This document shows, piece after piece, positions 24,768 to 33,091 of a DNA stretch of 64,000 nt (its first letter is position 1; each line of letters begins with the position of its first letter). The notes beneath the pieces were generated by a model. It was given only the letters and a program-made list of their open reading frames with translations. It made no database searches and had not been told where the DNA came from. The stretch is from positions 992,001 through 1,056,000 of the forward strand of contig CAWAJR010000003.1 in NCBI GenBank assembly GCA_963782465.1, in the 5' to 3' direction. The DNA comes from JAODBJ01 sp963782465 (GTDB lineage: Bacteria; Actinomycetota; Acidimicrobiia; IMCC26256; PALSA-610). Made by a program: the position numbers and the translations under genes.

Positions 24768-25717
24768 GCGCTGCGGCGGGTCTTTTTGGCGGGCGCCTTG
24801 CTCGCCGACTTCGACGTCGTCTTCGTGGCCTTCTTGGCGGCCTTCGCCCGGCTCGCCTTCGGCGCCCGGGCCGCCTCGGTACCGGCGTCGCCGTCTTCGG
24901 CGTTCACGTGCTGGCCGGCGACCGACGGGTGGCGTTCCTTGGCCCCTTCGGCCTTCGAAAGGCTGGCTTCGAGCGCGGCGACGAGGTCGAGGACCTTGGC
25001 CGGCGCTTCGGGCACCGGTTCGGCGACGATCTCTTCGCCCGCGGCTTTGCGTTCGATGAGGTCGAGGAGCTGCTCGCGGTACTCGTCGTGGTACTTCTCG
25101 GGGTCGAAGGTGTCGCTCGCCAACGACTCGATGAGCTGTTTGGCCATCGCCCGTTCGCGATCGCTGAGCTCGACGTCTTCGTCGGGCCGGATCTTCTCGG
25201 ATGCGATGACTTCGTCGGCGTAGCGCATCGTCTCGATGCACAGCACACCGTTGAGCGGGCGGATCGCGACGAGCCGCTCTTTCGATCGCATCACGATCCG
25301 GCCGATCGCGACCTTGTTGAGCTCGGTCATCGCCTCCACGAGCAGTTCGTAGGGTTTGGTCCCCTTCGCATCGGGGGCGAGGTAGTAGGGCTGTTCGAAG
25401 TAGATCGGGTCGATGTCGTCGAGGTCGATGAACTCCTCGATGTCGATCGTGTGGGCCGCTTTGGGTTGCAATGCGGCGATCTCTTCCGGCTCCACGATGA
25501 CGTAGCGGCCCTTCGAGACCTCGTAGCCCTTCACGATCTGGTCGGCTCGCACTTCCTCGCCGGTCGCATCCGACACCTTCTTGTAGCGGATACGCGCGCC
25601 GGAACCCTCTTCGATCTGGTTGAACGACACGTCGCGGCTCTTGGTGGCCGAGACCAGGCGTACGGGTACCTGCACGAGCCCGAAGCTGATGGCCCCGGTC
25701 CAAATTGCACTCGGCAC
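24764..25717 (-). CDS. ku: Ku protein, non-homologous end joining
   Basis: The 317-residue bacterial Ku forms a homodimeric ring on DNA double-strand ends and recruits LigD. The core runs from AIWTGAISFGLVQVPVRLVSA through YEVSKGRYVIVEPEE, IDLDDIDPIYFEQPYYLAPD and RPLNGVLCIETMRYADEV to the dimerisation part. A Lys/Ala-rich basic tail (SRAKAAKKATKTTSKSASKA-type) extends DNA binding, as in mycobacterial Ku. GTG 25717 has GAGG five bases upstream and begins PSAIWTG, the usual N terminus; the frame extends upstream to 25852 without conservation. It is divergent from the ligD polymerase gene, with 73 bases between them containing an inverted repeat. Confidence 0.95.
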   Translation of the reverse strand: MPSAIWTGAISFGLVQVPVRLVSATKSRDVSFNQIEEGSGARIRYKKVSDATGEEVRADQIVKGYEVSKGRYVIVEPEEIAALQPKAAHTIDIEEFIDLDDIDPIYFEQPYYLAPDAKGTKPYELLVEAMTELNKVAIGRIVMRSKERLVAIRPLNGVLCIETMRYADEVIASEKIRPDEDVELSDRERAMAKQLIESLASDTFDPEKYHDEYREQLLDLIERKAAGEEIVAEPVPEAPAKVLDLVAALEASLSKAEGAKERHPSVAGQHVNAEDGDAGTEAARAPKASRAKAAKKATKTTSKSASKAPAKKTRRSA

Positions 25718-25745
25718 GTGCACCTCACAAGGGAAAAGGCAGGTC

Positions 25746-25768
25746 GGTACGCTCCGATTGTACGTACC
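25746..25768. promoter_or_regulatory. inverted repeat in the shared ku/ligD promoter region
   Basis: GGTACG at 25746-25751 is repeated in inverse as CGTACC at 25763-25768, with 11 bases between. The right half also forms GTACGTAC. It sits between the divergent starts of ku (25717) and the ligD polymerase (25791), where one regulator could control both. No matching regulator is known from the window. A chance palindrome cannot be excluded. Confidence 0.35.
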
Positions 25769-25790
25769 GCATCCTGCGTGAAGGCATGCC

Positions 25791-26723
25791 ATGCCGCCGA
25801 ACGTCCTAGTCGAGGTGGAGGGCCGGCGGCTGGCGCTGTCGAACCTCGACAAGGTGCTCTACCCGGAAACGGGGTTCACCAAAGGTGAGGTGATCGGCTA
25901 CTACCGGGCGATCGCCCCGGTGCTGCTCCCCCACCTCCGCGGCCGGGTGCCGACCCTCGTACGGGCGCCGAACGGCTACGGCGGCCAGACGTTCTTCGAG
26001 AAGCGCTGCCCGCCCGGCCACCCGGACTGGGTTCGGACGGCCACGATCGGTGGCGACGGCCGGACCGACCGCGGCGGGCGGGGCGACGAGACGATCACCG
26101 GCTGCCTCGTCGACGACCTACCCACCCTCGTGTGGACCGCGAACCTCGCCGCGCTGGAACTGCACACCCACCAAGCGCGGGCGAGCGACCAGCTGCACCC
26201 GACCGCGGTGGTGATCGACCTCGACCCGGGCGCCCCGGCAACCGTGCTCGACTGCTGCCGGGTCGCGCTCGACCTCCGGGCGATGCTCGACCACTTCGAC
26301 CTCCACTCGGTGGTGAAGACATCGGGTTCGAAGGGGCTCCACCTCTCCGTGCCGTTGAACACCGGCTCGGCCTCCGCGGAAGCGACGAAACGGTTCGCGC
26401 TCGCGCTCGGTCAACTCCTCGCGTCACGCGACGGGAAGCGGGTGACCGTCGACATGGCGAAGGAGCGCCGCGCCGGGCGGGTGTTCGTCGACTGGAGCCA
26501 GAACGACCGGCACAAGACGACGGTGTGCGCGTACTCGATGCGCATCCGTCCTCGCCCGTGGGTGTCGACCCCCCTCGCGTGGGACGAAGTGCAAGACGCG
26601 CTCGACAGCAACGACCCCGAGGTGCTGAGCTTCGAAGCGCCGGAAACCCTCGCGCGCGTCGAAGCGCACGGCGATCTCTACGAACCGAACCTCACGGTCG
26701 AACAGGAGCTCCCCGACCTATGA
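25791..26723 (+). CDS. ligD: LigD-type NHEJ DNA polymerase (stand-alone PolDom)
   Basis: The 310-residue protein is the archaeo-eukaryotic primase-like polymerase domain of LigD, without nuclease or ligase domains. It starts at the conserved LSNLDKVLYPETGFTKGEVIGYY. It contains FFEKRCPPGHPDW, the metal-binding VVIDLDPG (D-x-D), the KTSGSKGLHLSVPL block, and VFVDWSQNDRHKTTVCAYSMR with the third acidic residue. It fills gaps and adds nucleotides at broken ends held by Ku. No ATP-dependent ligase domain is in the window, so a partner must lie elsewhere. ATG 25791; its TGA overlaps the VOC gene start. Confidence 0.94.
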   Translation: MPPNVLVEVEGRRLALSNLDKVLYPETGFTKGEVIGYYRAIAPVLLPHLRGRVPTLVRAPNGYGGQTFFEKRCPPGHPDWVRTATIGGDGRTDRGGRGDETITGCLVDDLPTLVWTANLAALELHTHQARASDQLHPTAVVIDLDPGAPATVLDCCRVALDLRAMLDHFDLHSVVKTSGSKGLHLSVPLNTGSASAEATKRFALALGQLLASRDGKRVTVDMAKERRAGRVFVDWSQNDRHKTTVCAYSMRIRPRPWVSTPLAWDEVQDALDSNDPEVLSFEAPETLARVEAHGDLYEPNLTVEQELPDL

Positions 26724-27172
26724 GCGACGACACCCCCGGCTCCGGCCGGCCCCGGCTCGACCAGTTCACCCTCGTCGTCTCCGACATGACGGCCTCGGTC
26801 GACTTCTACCGGCTCCTCGGTCTCGACATCCCCGACACGCTGCCGGAGTGGCAGGCCCGCCACCGGTCGGCCGCGACCGACGACGGCATCGACCTCGACT
26901 TCGACAGCGTCGAGTTCGCGCAGCAGTGGAACCGCGGCCAGCCCGGCGACGTCACGCGCGGCCCGGGTGTGCTCGGCTTCAAGTTCGGGTCGCGCGACGC
27001 GGTCGACGAGACCTACGCCCGCCTCACCGCGGCCGGTCATCGCAGCCAGCAGCCCCCGTACGACGCGTTCTGGGGCGCGCGTTACGCGATCGTCGAAGAC
27101 CCCGACGGCAACGCGGTCGGCCTGATGAGCCCGATCGACGCCGCCCGCACATCGGCGCCGCCCGGCCCGTGA
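26720..27172 (+). CDS. VOC-family (glyoxalase/bleomycin-resistance fold) protein
   Basis: A 150-residue protein with paired beta-alpha-beta-beta-beta modules: LDQFTLVVSDMTASVDFYRLLGLDIPD at the start and YAIVEDPDGNAVGLMSPID at the end, both typical of the vicinal oxygen chelate fold. Family members are metal-dependent isomerases, dioxygenases or binding proteins, and the chemistry here cannot be inferred. Its ATG (26720) overlaps the ligD polymerase stop, so the genes are co-translated, which is an odd partner for DNA repair and may be only positional. It converges on a membrane protein gene, with one base between stops. Confidence 0.83.
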   Translation: MSDDTPGSGRPRLDQFTLVVSDMTASVDFYRLLGLDIPDTLPEWQARHRSAATDDGIDLDFDSVEFAQQWNRGQPGDVTRGPGVLGFKFGSRDAVDETYARLTAAGHRSQQPPYDAFWGARYAIVEDPDGNAVGLMSPIDAARTSAPPGP

Positions 27173-27173
27173 C

Positions 27174-28769
27174 TCACGGCGCCGGCCGCGCCCACACGTC
27201 GAGGTGGCCGACCGTCGCGAGGTGCGTGCCCGCCAGTCGCGACCCGGCGCGTGCGGCGGACGCCGACTGGAGCTCGAACGTCGGCCCCGTGACGGGCCGC
27301 GAGGTGTCGCCGCCGTACAGGTCGACGCTCGGCGTGACCCGGAACCGGTAGCCGTCCTTGGCCAGCGCGAGGACCAGCGGGCCTTCCCAGAAGTCGTGCT
27401 GGTGGAAGACGATCCCGAACACGCGGGAGCGATCGTGGCCGGCGTACTTCTCGATGCGGGCGGCGACCGCCCGAGCGTCGGGCGAGTCGTCGAAGGAGGC
27501 GGTCGGCGCCTGCACGACGGTGCGGGTCACGAGCGCACCGGCCACGACCATCGCCACGATCGCGACCGCGTTCGCGGCCGGGACGTAACGGACGGCACCC
27601 GGTAGGGCACGCGGCAGGCGGCCGCGCGCGGCGAACCAGCACAGTGCGGCCGCCCCGATGAGCGCCGGCAACGCGAGCGTCGTGCTGTACGAGAGCAGGT
27701 AGGGGTACAGCGGTCCGATCACGCGTGTCGTCGCGATCACGGTGACAACGATCGCGGCGGCGCTGAGCGCGCCGAGCCACGCGAGGAACCGCCGGCGCCG
27801 CCATCCGGCGAGCGCGACCCCGAGCGCGGCGACGCCGATCAATGCCGCGGTGAGCAGCCGCGCGCGGTGGCCGAGGATGTCGGCCGGGTTCCCGAGGGGG
27901 ACGACCGTCGTGGTGTCGGCAACCGCGGCGAACGCGTCGGGGAGCGAATGCGAATGGGGGGTCGTGCCGCCGGGATGCCGGAAGAAATGCACGATCGCGC
28001 TCAGGTTGCCGTGCGCGCTCGTCAACTCCTGCACGACCGGCGCCGCCCACATCGCAACGAGCAACCCGGCACCGGCCGCGAGCGCCAACCGGGCGCGCCG
28101 TGAGGTCGACGGGCGCCGCCCGGCCGGCACGCTGGTCGGGCTGATGGCGTACGCGACGGTTCCCGCAGCCAGCGCGACGACCGCGATCGGCACCGTGCTC
28201 ACGTGCGTCTGCACGAGGTACGACGCGACCACGAAGGCCAGCACCAATGACCCGAGCGAACCGGTCGCGGCCGCGGCCGTCGCCACCAGGAGCAGCAGCA
28301 ACGGCATCGCGAGCAGCGACGGGTTCCACGGGTCGATGAGCGCGGTGAACGTGACCGCCCCGAAGAAGATGCCGACCACGATCGCCGCAAGGCGCGCGAC
28401 GGTTTCGCCCGCCGACCGCCGGACGATCAGCACCGCGCCGAGCGCACACCCGCCGTTCAGCAACCACGCGCTCAGGAAGAGCGATCGTGAGTTGTCGCCG
28501 GTGAGCGCGTAGAGCGGCGCGAGGAGGTAGAAGACCGCCGGCCCGGGATGATGCCAGTTGAAACGCGAGTACGGACCGAGCGCGACACCGCCGTGGAACG
28601 CCTGGCGCACCGACAACTCGATGAACGCGACGTCGCCACCCGAGGTGAACGGGCGGTGCAACGACCAGGCAATCCGGACCGCGCCCACCGCGACCGGCAC
28701 CGCGACCACGAGCAGCGAGAGCGGTGCGGCGCCCGATCGATGCGACGCCCCCGCCGCCGCCCGTGGCAC
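27174..28769 (-). CDS. polytopic membrane protein, GT-C glycosyltransferase-like
   Basis: The 531-residue protein has about 10-12 hydrophobic helices and a soluble C-terminal domain of about 120 residues ending in an ordered segment. After the first helix comes SGGDVAFIELSVRQAFHGG, followed by FNWHHPGPAVFYLLAPLYAL. The acidic-then-HHPG pattern resembles the first loop of GT-C lipid-linked sugar transferases such as the ArnT/PMT group. It could add sugars to cell-envelope acceptors, but catalytic residues are not certain, so the call is by architecture. It stands alone, with divergent or convergent neighbours. Confidence 0.7.
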   Translation of the reverse strand: MPRAAAGASHRSGAAPLSLLVVAVPVAVGAVRIAWSLHRPFTSGGDVAFIELSVRQAFHGGVALGPYSRFNWHHPGPAVFYLLAPLYALTGDNSRSLFLSAWLLNGGCALGAVLIVRRSAGETVARLAAIVVGIFFGAVTFTALIDPWNPSLLAMPLLLLLVATAAAATGSLGSLVLAFVVASYLVQTHVSTVPIAVVALAAGTVAYAISPTSVPAGRRPSTSRRARLALAAGAGLLVAMWAAPVVQELTSAHGNLSAIVHFFRHPGGTTPHSHSLPDAFAAVADTTTVVPLGNPADILGHRARLLTAALIGVAALGVALAGWRRRRFLAWLGALSAAAIVVTVIATTRVIGPLYPYLLSYSTTLALPALIGAAALCWFAARGRLPRALPGAVRYVPAANAVAIVAMVVAGALVTRTVVQAPTASFDDSPDARAVAARIEKYAGHDRSRVFGIVFHQHDFWEGPLVLALAKDGYRFRVTPSVDLYGGDTSRPVTGPTFELQSASAARAGSRLAGTHLATVGHLDVWARPAP

Positions 28770-28810
28770 GGCTGCAATATACCGGCGCGCCGCTCACCCG
28801 GCGGCGACGC

Positions 28811-29143
28811 TCACAACTCCGGGTGCGCGTCGAGCAACGTCTTCGGGGCCTTGCGACGCCACGCGTCGATGAGCAGTTCACGCACGAGCGGGGTCGATGC
28901 CGAGCGCAATTCCACCTTCACGCACGACAAGCGTTTCCCCCACCACACCTCGCTGCACGTGCCGGGCGACTCGGCCACCGCGGCGCGGATGTCGTCTTCG
29001 TCGACCATCACGTGCAGGTGCTGCGCGTCGGGCTGCGTCGCGAAGATCTTGCCGCGCACCCGGAACGACGGGTTGCCGTGGTGGTCCTGCTCGACTGCTT
29101 CGGGCAGGGAGCGAGCGAACGCTCGGGCGTCGGCGAGCTTCAC
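28811..29143 (-). CDS. MmcQ/YjbR-family DNA-binding-fold protein
   Basis: The 110-residue protein has the CyaY-like MmcQ/YjbR fold: ARAFARSLPEAVEQDHHGNPSFRVRGKIF at the start, then HVMVDEDDIRA and the terminal LLIDAWRRKAPKTL. Many proteins of this family carry a similar C terminus. GTG 29143 overlaps the TGA of the upstream acetyltransferase (GTGA), so the two are coupled. The biochemical role of the family is unknown. Confidence 0.85.
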   Translation of the reverse strand: MKLADARAFARSLPEAVEQDHHGNPSFRVRGKIFATQPDAQHLHVMVDEDDIRAAVAESPGTCSEVWWGKRLSCVKVELRSASTPLVRELLIDAWRRKAPKTLLDAHPEL

Positions 29144-29598
29144 GGCGCGTCGATCGCGAACAGCTGCATCGGGCCTCCCGACCATTCGGCGTCGGTGAAC
29201 GGAACCGGGATCGCCCGGGCCCAGAACGCGATCGCGGGTTCGTTGGCGCGCATCTCGCGCACCTGCCAGCGCCCCGGGAAACGGGCGAACACGGCCCGCG
29301 CGAAGTCGGAGCCGACACCGGAACGGCGGTACTTGCGCATCACGAAGAACTCGGCCATGTCGGTCGGGTCGCCGGCCCGCACCAGCGCGAACCCCGCCCA
29401 TTTCCCCTCGACGCGCAGCAGGAAGGGGTGCCGCTCCGGTTCGGTCCAGTAGGCGTCGAGGTATTCGTAGCCGTAGATGCCCTGGTCGTCGACATCGGCA
29501 CCGCTGTAGGGCGAGAAGTCGTGCGCGTACAGTTCGAGCAGCCGCGCCAGCACGGGCTTCAGTTCGACGGTCGGCGGGACGATCTCGATGCGCGCCAT
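29140..29598 (-). CDS. GNAT-family N-acetyltransferase
   Basis: The 152-residue protein has the GNAT order: LARLLELYAHDFSPYSG at the start, then a beta-strand pair with FLLRVEGKWAGFALVRAG, the acetyl-CoA loop EFFVMRKYRRSGVGSDFARAVF (R/Q-x-x-G-x-G/A like) and the C-terminal AIAFWARAIPVPF. The substrate may be a small molecule or protein amine. ATG 29598 follows a short divergent region with the SDR gene. Its stop overlaps the MmcQ/YjbR start. Confidence 0.87.
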   Translation of the reverse strand: MARIEIVPPTVELKPVLARLLELYAHDFSPYSGADVDDQGIYGYEYLDAYWTEPERHPFLLRVEGKWAGFALVRAGDPTDMAEFFVMRKYRRSGVGSDFARAVFARFPGRWQVREMRANEPAIAFWARAIPVPFTDAEWSGGPMQLFAIDAP

Positions 29599-29662
29599 GC
29601 TCGCGTGTTCTACTGCCTTTCGTGGTCGGCGCGCCCGACTTTTCGAAACCGGAGGAGGACGG

Positions 29663-30484
29663 GTGGAGCTCGACGGAACCGTTGCGATCGTCACCGGGGC
29701 GTCGCGAGGAGTGGGCGCGGCCGTGTCGGTCGCGCTTGCGCAAGCCGGCGCGAAGGTCGCCTGCGCGGCTCGAGCCACGGACGCGGCTCCCCTCCCGACC
29801 GCGGGCACGATCGACGACACCGTTCGCCGCGTCGAGGAGGCAGGCGGAGAAGCGATCGCGGTACCGACGAACCTCGCTCGCGACGAAGAGATCGAGCGCA
29901 TGGTCGCGACGACTGTCGAGCACTTCGGCCGCGTCGATCTTCTCGTCAACAACGCGGCCATCACGTTCCCCGGCGACCTCGAACTCCCGATGAAGCGCTT
30001 CGACCTCATCATGCAAGTCGACCTGCGCGCCGCGCTCGTCGCCATGCAGGCGGTGCTGCCGGCCATGATCGAACGCGAACGCGGCGCCATCCTCAACGTG
30101 AGTTCCGTTGCCGCGCTCAACTACTTCCCCGGCCTCATGGCGTACGGGATGGCGAAGGCCGCGCTCGAACATCTCACGATGTCGGCCGCGGCACAGCTGA
30201 AGCCCCACGGCATCGCGGTGAACACGTTCCGCATCGACATCCCCGTCGCGTCGGAAGGCTTCGTCGCCAACGTCCCCGGCGCGAACATCGACGACTGGGA
30301 ACCGGCCGAAGTCGCGGCCGAGGGGATCATCTGGATGTTGCGCCAGCCGCCGGGCTACACCGGTCACAACGAAGGCATGCAGGCGTTGCGCGACCGCCAC
30401 GGGATCATGGCATCGCGCGCCAAGCGGCTCCACCGCCAGCAACCCACGCTCACCACCGAGACCCACCTGCGCCCGCCCGCGTGA
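29663..30484 (+). CDS. short-chain dehydrogenase/reductase
   Basis: The 273-residue protein is a classical SDR that uses NAD(P) to oxidise or reduce a carbonyl/alcohol. The cofactor motif is TGASRGVG, followed by NNAAITFPG, the catalytic Ser in LNVSSVAALNYF and Y-x-x-x-K as YGMAK. It has the usual length plus about 25 residues of basic C-terminal tail (RAKRLHRQQP). GTG 29663 was chosen because GGAGGAGG lies at 29651-29658. The stop overlaps the next gene (GTGA). The substrate is unknown. Confidence 0.92.
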   Translation: MELDGTVAIVTGASRGVGAAVSVALAQAGAKVACAARATDAAPLPTAGTIDDTVRRVEEAGGEAIAVPTNLARDEEIERMVATTVEHFGRVDLLVNNAAITFPGDLELPMKRFDLIMQVDLRAALVAMQAVLPAMIERERGAILNVSSVAALNYFPGLMAYGMAKAALEHLTMSAAAQLKPHGIAVNTFRIDIPVASEGFVANVPGANIDDWEPAEVAAEGIIWMLRQPPGYTGHNEGMQALRDRHGIMASRAKRLHRQQPTLTTETHLRPPA

Positions 30485-30972
30485 CCGAGTTCACCGTCGT
30501 CGATCCCCGCGAAACCGACGCGCAACGAGCACTCCACGCGTACCTGAGCGAGATCGCCGACCGGCTGGCCGCCGCGAACATCGGGCCGCAGGAGGCGACC
30601 TCCGTCGCCGAGTACCACGCGCCCGCCGGCGGGTTCGTGGTCGGCACGCTCCAAGGCGAGACGATCGCGTGCGGTGCGTTCCGCGCGTTGGCAACCGGCG
30701 GCACCGGCGGCGCGGCGGGTGCCGGTGGTCCCACCACCGCGGAGATCAAGCGCATGTGGGTGCACCCCGACCATCGAGGCCGGGGCGTCGGCGCCGCGCT
30801 CCTCGCCGACCTGGAAGGCCGTTGCCGCGCCGCCGGTTACGCGCGCGTCTGCCTCGACACGAACGAGACGCTGACCAGCGCGATCGGGCTGTACGAACGT
30901 TCCGGCTACCGGCGCGTCGAACGGTTCAACGACAATCCCGACGCGACCCACTTCTTCGCGAAGCGGCTCTGA
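30481..30972 (+). CDS. GNAT-family N-acetyltransferase
   Basis: The 163-residue protein has the acetyl-CoA loop in KRMWVHPDHRGRGVGAALLADL (R-G-x-G-x-G/A) and the terminal SAIGLYERSGYRRVERFND of the GNAT fold. A Gly/Ala-rich insertion (GGTGGAAGAGG) precedes the central strand. Start GTG 30481 overlaps the SDR stop, so the two genes are coupled. The acetyl acceptor cannot be predicted. Confidence 0.9.
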   Translation: MTEFTVVDPRETDAQRALHAYLSEIADRLAAANIGPQEATSVAEYHAPAGGFVVGTLQGETIACGAFRALATGGTGGAAGAGGPTTAEIKRMWVHPDHRGRGVGAALLADLEGRCRAAGYARVCLDTNETLTSAIGLYERSGYRRVERFNDNPDATHFFAKRL

Positions 30973-30976
30973 AGAC

Positions 30977-32179
30977 CTACGAGAGGCGCTCGACGATCAT
31001 CGCCATCCCCTGGCCGCCGCCGACGCACATCGTCTCGAGACCGTAACGCTTGCCGGCGTCTTCGAGGCCGTTGAGCAGCGTGGTCATGATGCGCGCGCCG
31101 GTCATGCCGAACGGGTGGCCGAGCGCGATCGCGCCGCCGTTCACATTGAGCTTGTCGAAGGGGATGCCGAGGTGCTTCGCCGACGGGATCACCTGGGCGG
31201 CGAACGCCTCGTTGATCTCGACGAGGTCGATGTCGTCGATGCTGAGGTTGGCCCGCTTCAACGCCTGGCGGCTCGCCTCGATCGGCCCGAGGCCCATGAT
31301 CTCCGGGTTCAGCGAGCTCACCCCGCTCGCCACGACGCGAGCCAGCGGTTTGATGCCGAGCTCCTTGGCTTTCGTGTCGCTCATCACGATCACGGCGGCC
31401 GCGCCGTCGTTGAGCGGGCACGCGTTCCCGGCGGTGACTTCGCCGTCGGGGCGGAACACCGGCTTCAGCGTCGCGAGTTTCTCGACCGTCGTGCCCGCGC
31501 GAGGCCCGTCGTCTTTCGCCACCACCGTGCCGTCGGCCAGGGGCACCGGGGTGATCTCCCGCTCGAAGAACCCGTTCTCCTGCGCCGCGACCGCTCGCTG
31601 TTGGGAACGGGCCGCGAACTCGTCCATCTCCTCGCGGCTGACGTGCTCCGCTTCGCGGACGTTCTCGGCGGTCTGGCCCATGGCGATGTAGACGTCGGCA
31701 ATCCCGGGGGAAGGCGTCCACGGCGGCTGGCCGCCCGCCGCACGCTCTTTCGTGTGCGCGCGGGCGGCGTCGAACTTGTGGTTGGGCGGGCCGTCGTCGG
31801 CCATCCCGTTCCCGAAGCGGCTGACCGTTTCGACCCCGCCGGAGATGAACACATCGCCCTCGCCGGCACGAATCGCATGGGCCGCCATGCGGATCGTCTG
31901 CAACGACGACGAGCAGTAGCGGTTCACGGTGACGCCCGGCGCGTCGAGGCCCGCGAGCAGCGCGGCGACCCGACCCACGTTCACCCCCGCCTCGCCGGCC
32001 GGTTGCCCACAGCCCCAGATGACGTCCTCGACGAGGGACCGGTCGAGGGTCGGCACCTTCGCGAGGACGGCGTCGATGATGAGCGCCGAGAGGTCGTCGG
32101 GGCGGCAGTCGACGAGCGATCCCTTGTTGGCACGGCCGATCGGCGTGCGGGCGGTGGCAACGATGACGGCCTCGGGCAT
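30977..32179 (-). CDS. acetyl-CoA C-acyltransferase (thiolase)
   Basis: The 400-residue thiolase catalyses thiolytic cleavage of 3-ketoacyl-CoA or the reverse condensation. The nucleophilic Cys is in NRYCSSSLQT (Cys89). The C-terminal catalytic His is in GHPFGMTGAR and the second Cys in CVGGGQGMA. Other family blocks are NACPLNDGAAAVIVMS and INEAFAAQ. ATG 32179 was chosen because a strong AGGAGG lies at 32185-32190 and MPEAVIVATARTPIGRA is the standard thiolase start. Its role is probably in fatty acid or sterol side-chain beta-oxidation. It diverges from the VIT-family gene and converges on the GNAT gene with four bases between stops. Confidence 0.95.
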   Translation of the reverse strand: MPEAVIVATARTPIGRANKGSLVDCRPDDLSALIIDAVLAKVPTLDRSLVEDVIWGCGQPAGEAGVNVGRVAALLAGLDAPGVTVNRYCSSSLQTIRMAAHAIRAGEGDVFISGGVETVSRFGNGMADDGPPNHKFDAARAHTKERAAGGQPPWTPSPGIADVYIAMGQTAENVREAEHVSREEMDEFAARSQQRAVAAQENGFFEREITPVPLADGTVVAKDDGPRAGTTVEKLATLKPVFRPDGEVTAGNACPLNDGAAAVIVMSDTKAKELGIKPLARVVASGVSSLNPEIMGLGPIEASRQALKRANLSIDDIDLVEINEAFAAQVIPSAKHLGIPFDKLNVNGGAIALGHPFGMTGARIMTTLLNGLEDAGKRYGLETMCVGGGQGMAMIVERLS

Positions 32180-32241
32180 CAGGTCCTCCTGGCGGAACGG
32201 CTCGTTCACGGTAGCGAAACAGTGCGCGACCGCGCCCACCC

Positions 32242-33057
32242 ATGGGTAGCGTGAGGCCGGTGACCATCGACCGCCCGGGCGAGCAGGCATCCCCGCCGAG
32301 CACCCCCGGCGCGGCCGCCGCGCGGGCCGACGATCACCAGCTGCAGCGGCAACGCGACCGTCTCAACCAGCACCTCCACGAGGAGCATCGCAGCCACCGG
32401 GCCGGTTGGCTGCGGGCCGCGGTGCTCGGCGCGAACGACGGCATCGTGTCGACCGCGAGCCTCGTGATCGGCGTCGCTGCCGCGTCGACGTCGCGCAGCG
32501 CGGTGATGACCGCCGGGATCGCCGGTCTGGTCGCGGGGGCGATGTCGATGGCGACCGGCGAGTACGTCTCGGTGAGCTCGCAGCGCGATACCGAGCAAGC
32601 CGACCTGCGGATCGAAGCCGAGGCGTTGGCGGCGCACCCCCAGACCGAGATGCGGGAGTTGGCCCGCATCTACGAGACGCGAGGAGTCGAACCGGGCCTC
32701 GCCCGCCTCGTCGCCGAGCAGTTGATGGCCCACGACCAACTGGGCGCGCACGCGCGCGACGAGTTGGGCATCACCGAGATCTCCGAAGCGCGGCCACTCC
32801 AAGCCGCGTACACGTCGGCCGCCGCGTTCACCGCCGGTGCGATCGTGCCCCTGCTCGCGATCACCCTCTCGCCGATCGGTGCCCGGATCGCACTCACGGC
32901 CGCGCTCGCATTGGTCGCGCTGGCCGCGCTCGGCACGTTGGGCGCGCGAGCAGGGGGCGCGCCCTGGCGACGGGCCGCCGGGCGTGTCGTCGTGCTCAGC
33001 TCGCTCGCGATGGCGCTCACGTACGGCATCGGCAGCATCGTCGGCAAAGCAGTCTGA
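32242..33057 (+). CDS. VIT1/CCC1-family membrane transporter
   Basis: The product has up to 271 residues. After a disordered N terminus and a charged helix (RDRLNQHLHEEHRSHRAGWL) comes AAVLGANDGIVSTASLVIGVAAA, the signature first helix of VIT/CCC1 iron-manganese transporters. The next parts are AGLVAGAMSMATGEYVSVSSQRDTEQADL, then a cytoplasmic metal-binding helical part and three further helices (LQAAYTSAAAFTAGAIVPL, ARIALTAALALVALAAL, VLSSLAMALTYGIGSIVG). It probably exports Fe or Mn from the cytoplasm. The start is uncertain: ATG 32242, GTG 32251 and GTG 32260 are all in frame and no strong ribosome-binding site decides. Confidence 0.88.
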   Translation: MGSVRPVTIDRPGEQASPPSTPGAAAARADDHQLQRQRDRLNQHLHEEHRSHRAGWLRAAVLGANDGIVSTASLVIGVAAASTSRSAVMTAGIAGLVAGAMSMATGEYVSVSSQRDTEQADLRIEAEALAAHPQTEMRELARIYETRGVEPGLARLVAEQLMAHDQLGAHARDELGITEISEARPLQAAYTSAAAFTAGAIVPLLAITLSPIGARIALTAALALVALAALGTLGARAGGAPWRRAAGRVVVLSSLAMALTYGIGSIVGKAV

Positions 33058-33091
33058 CCCGCGGGCCGGCGAACGCGACCGACGTCGCATC

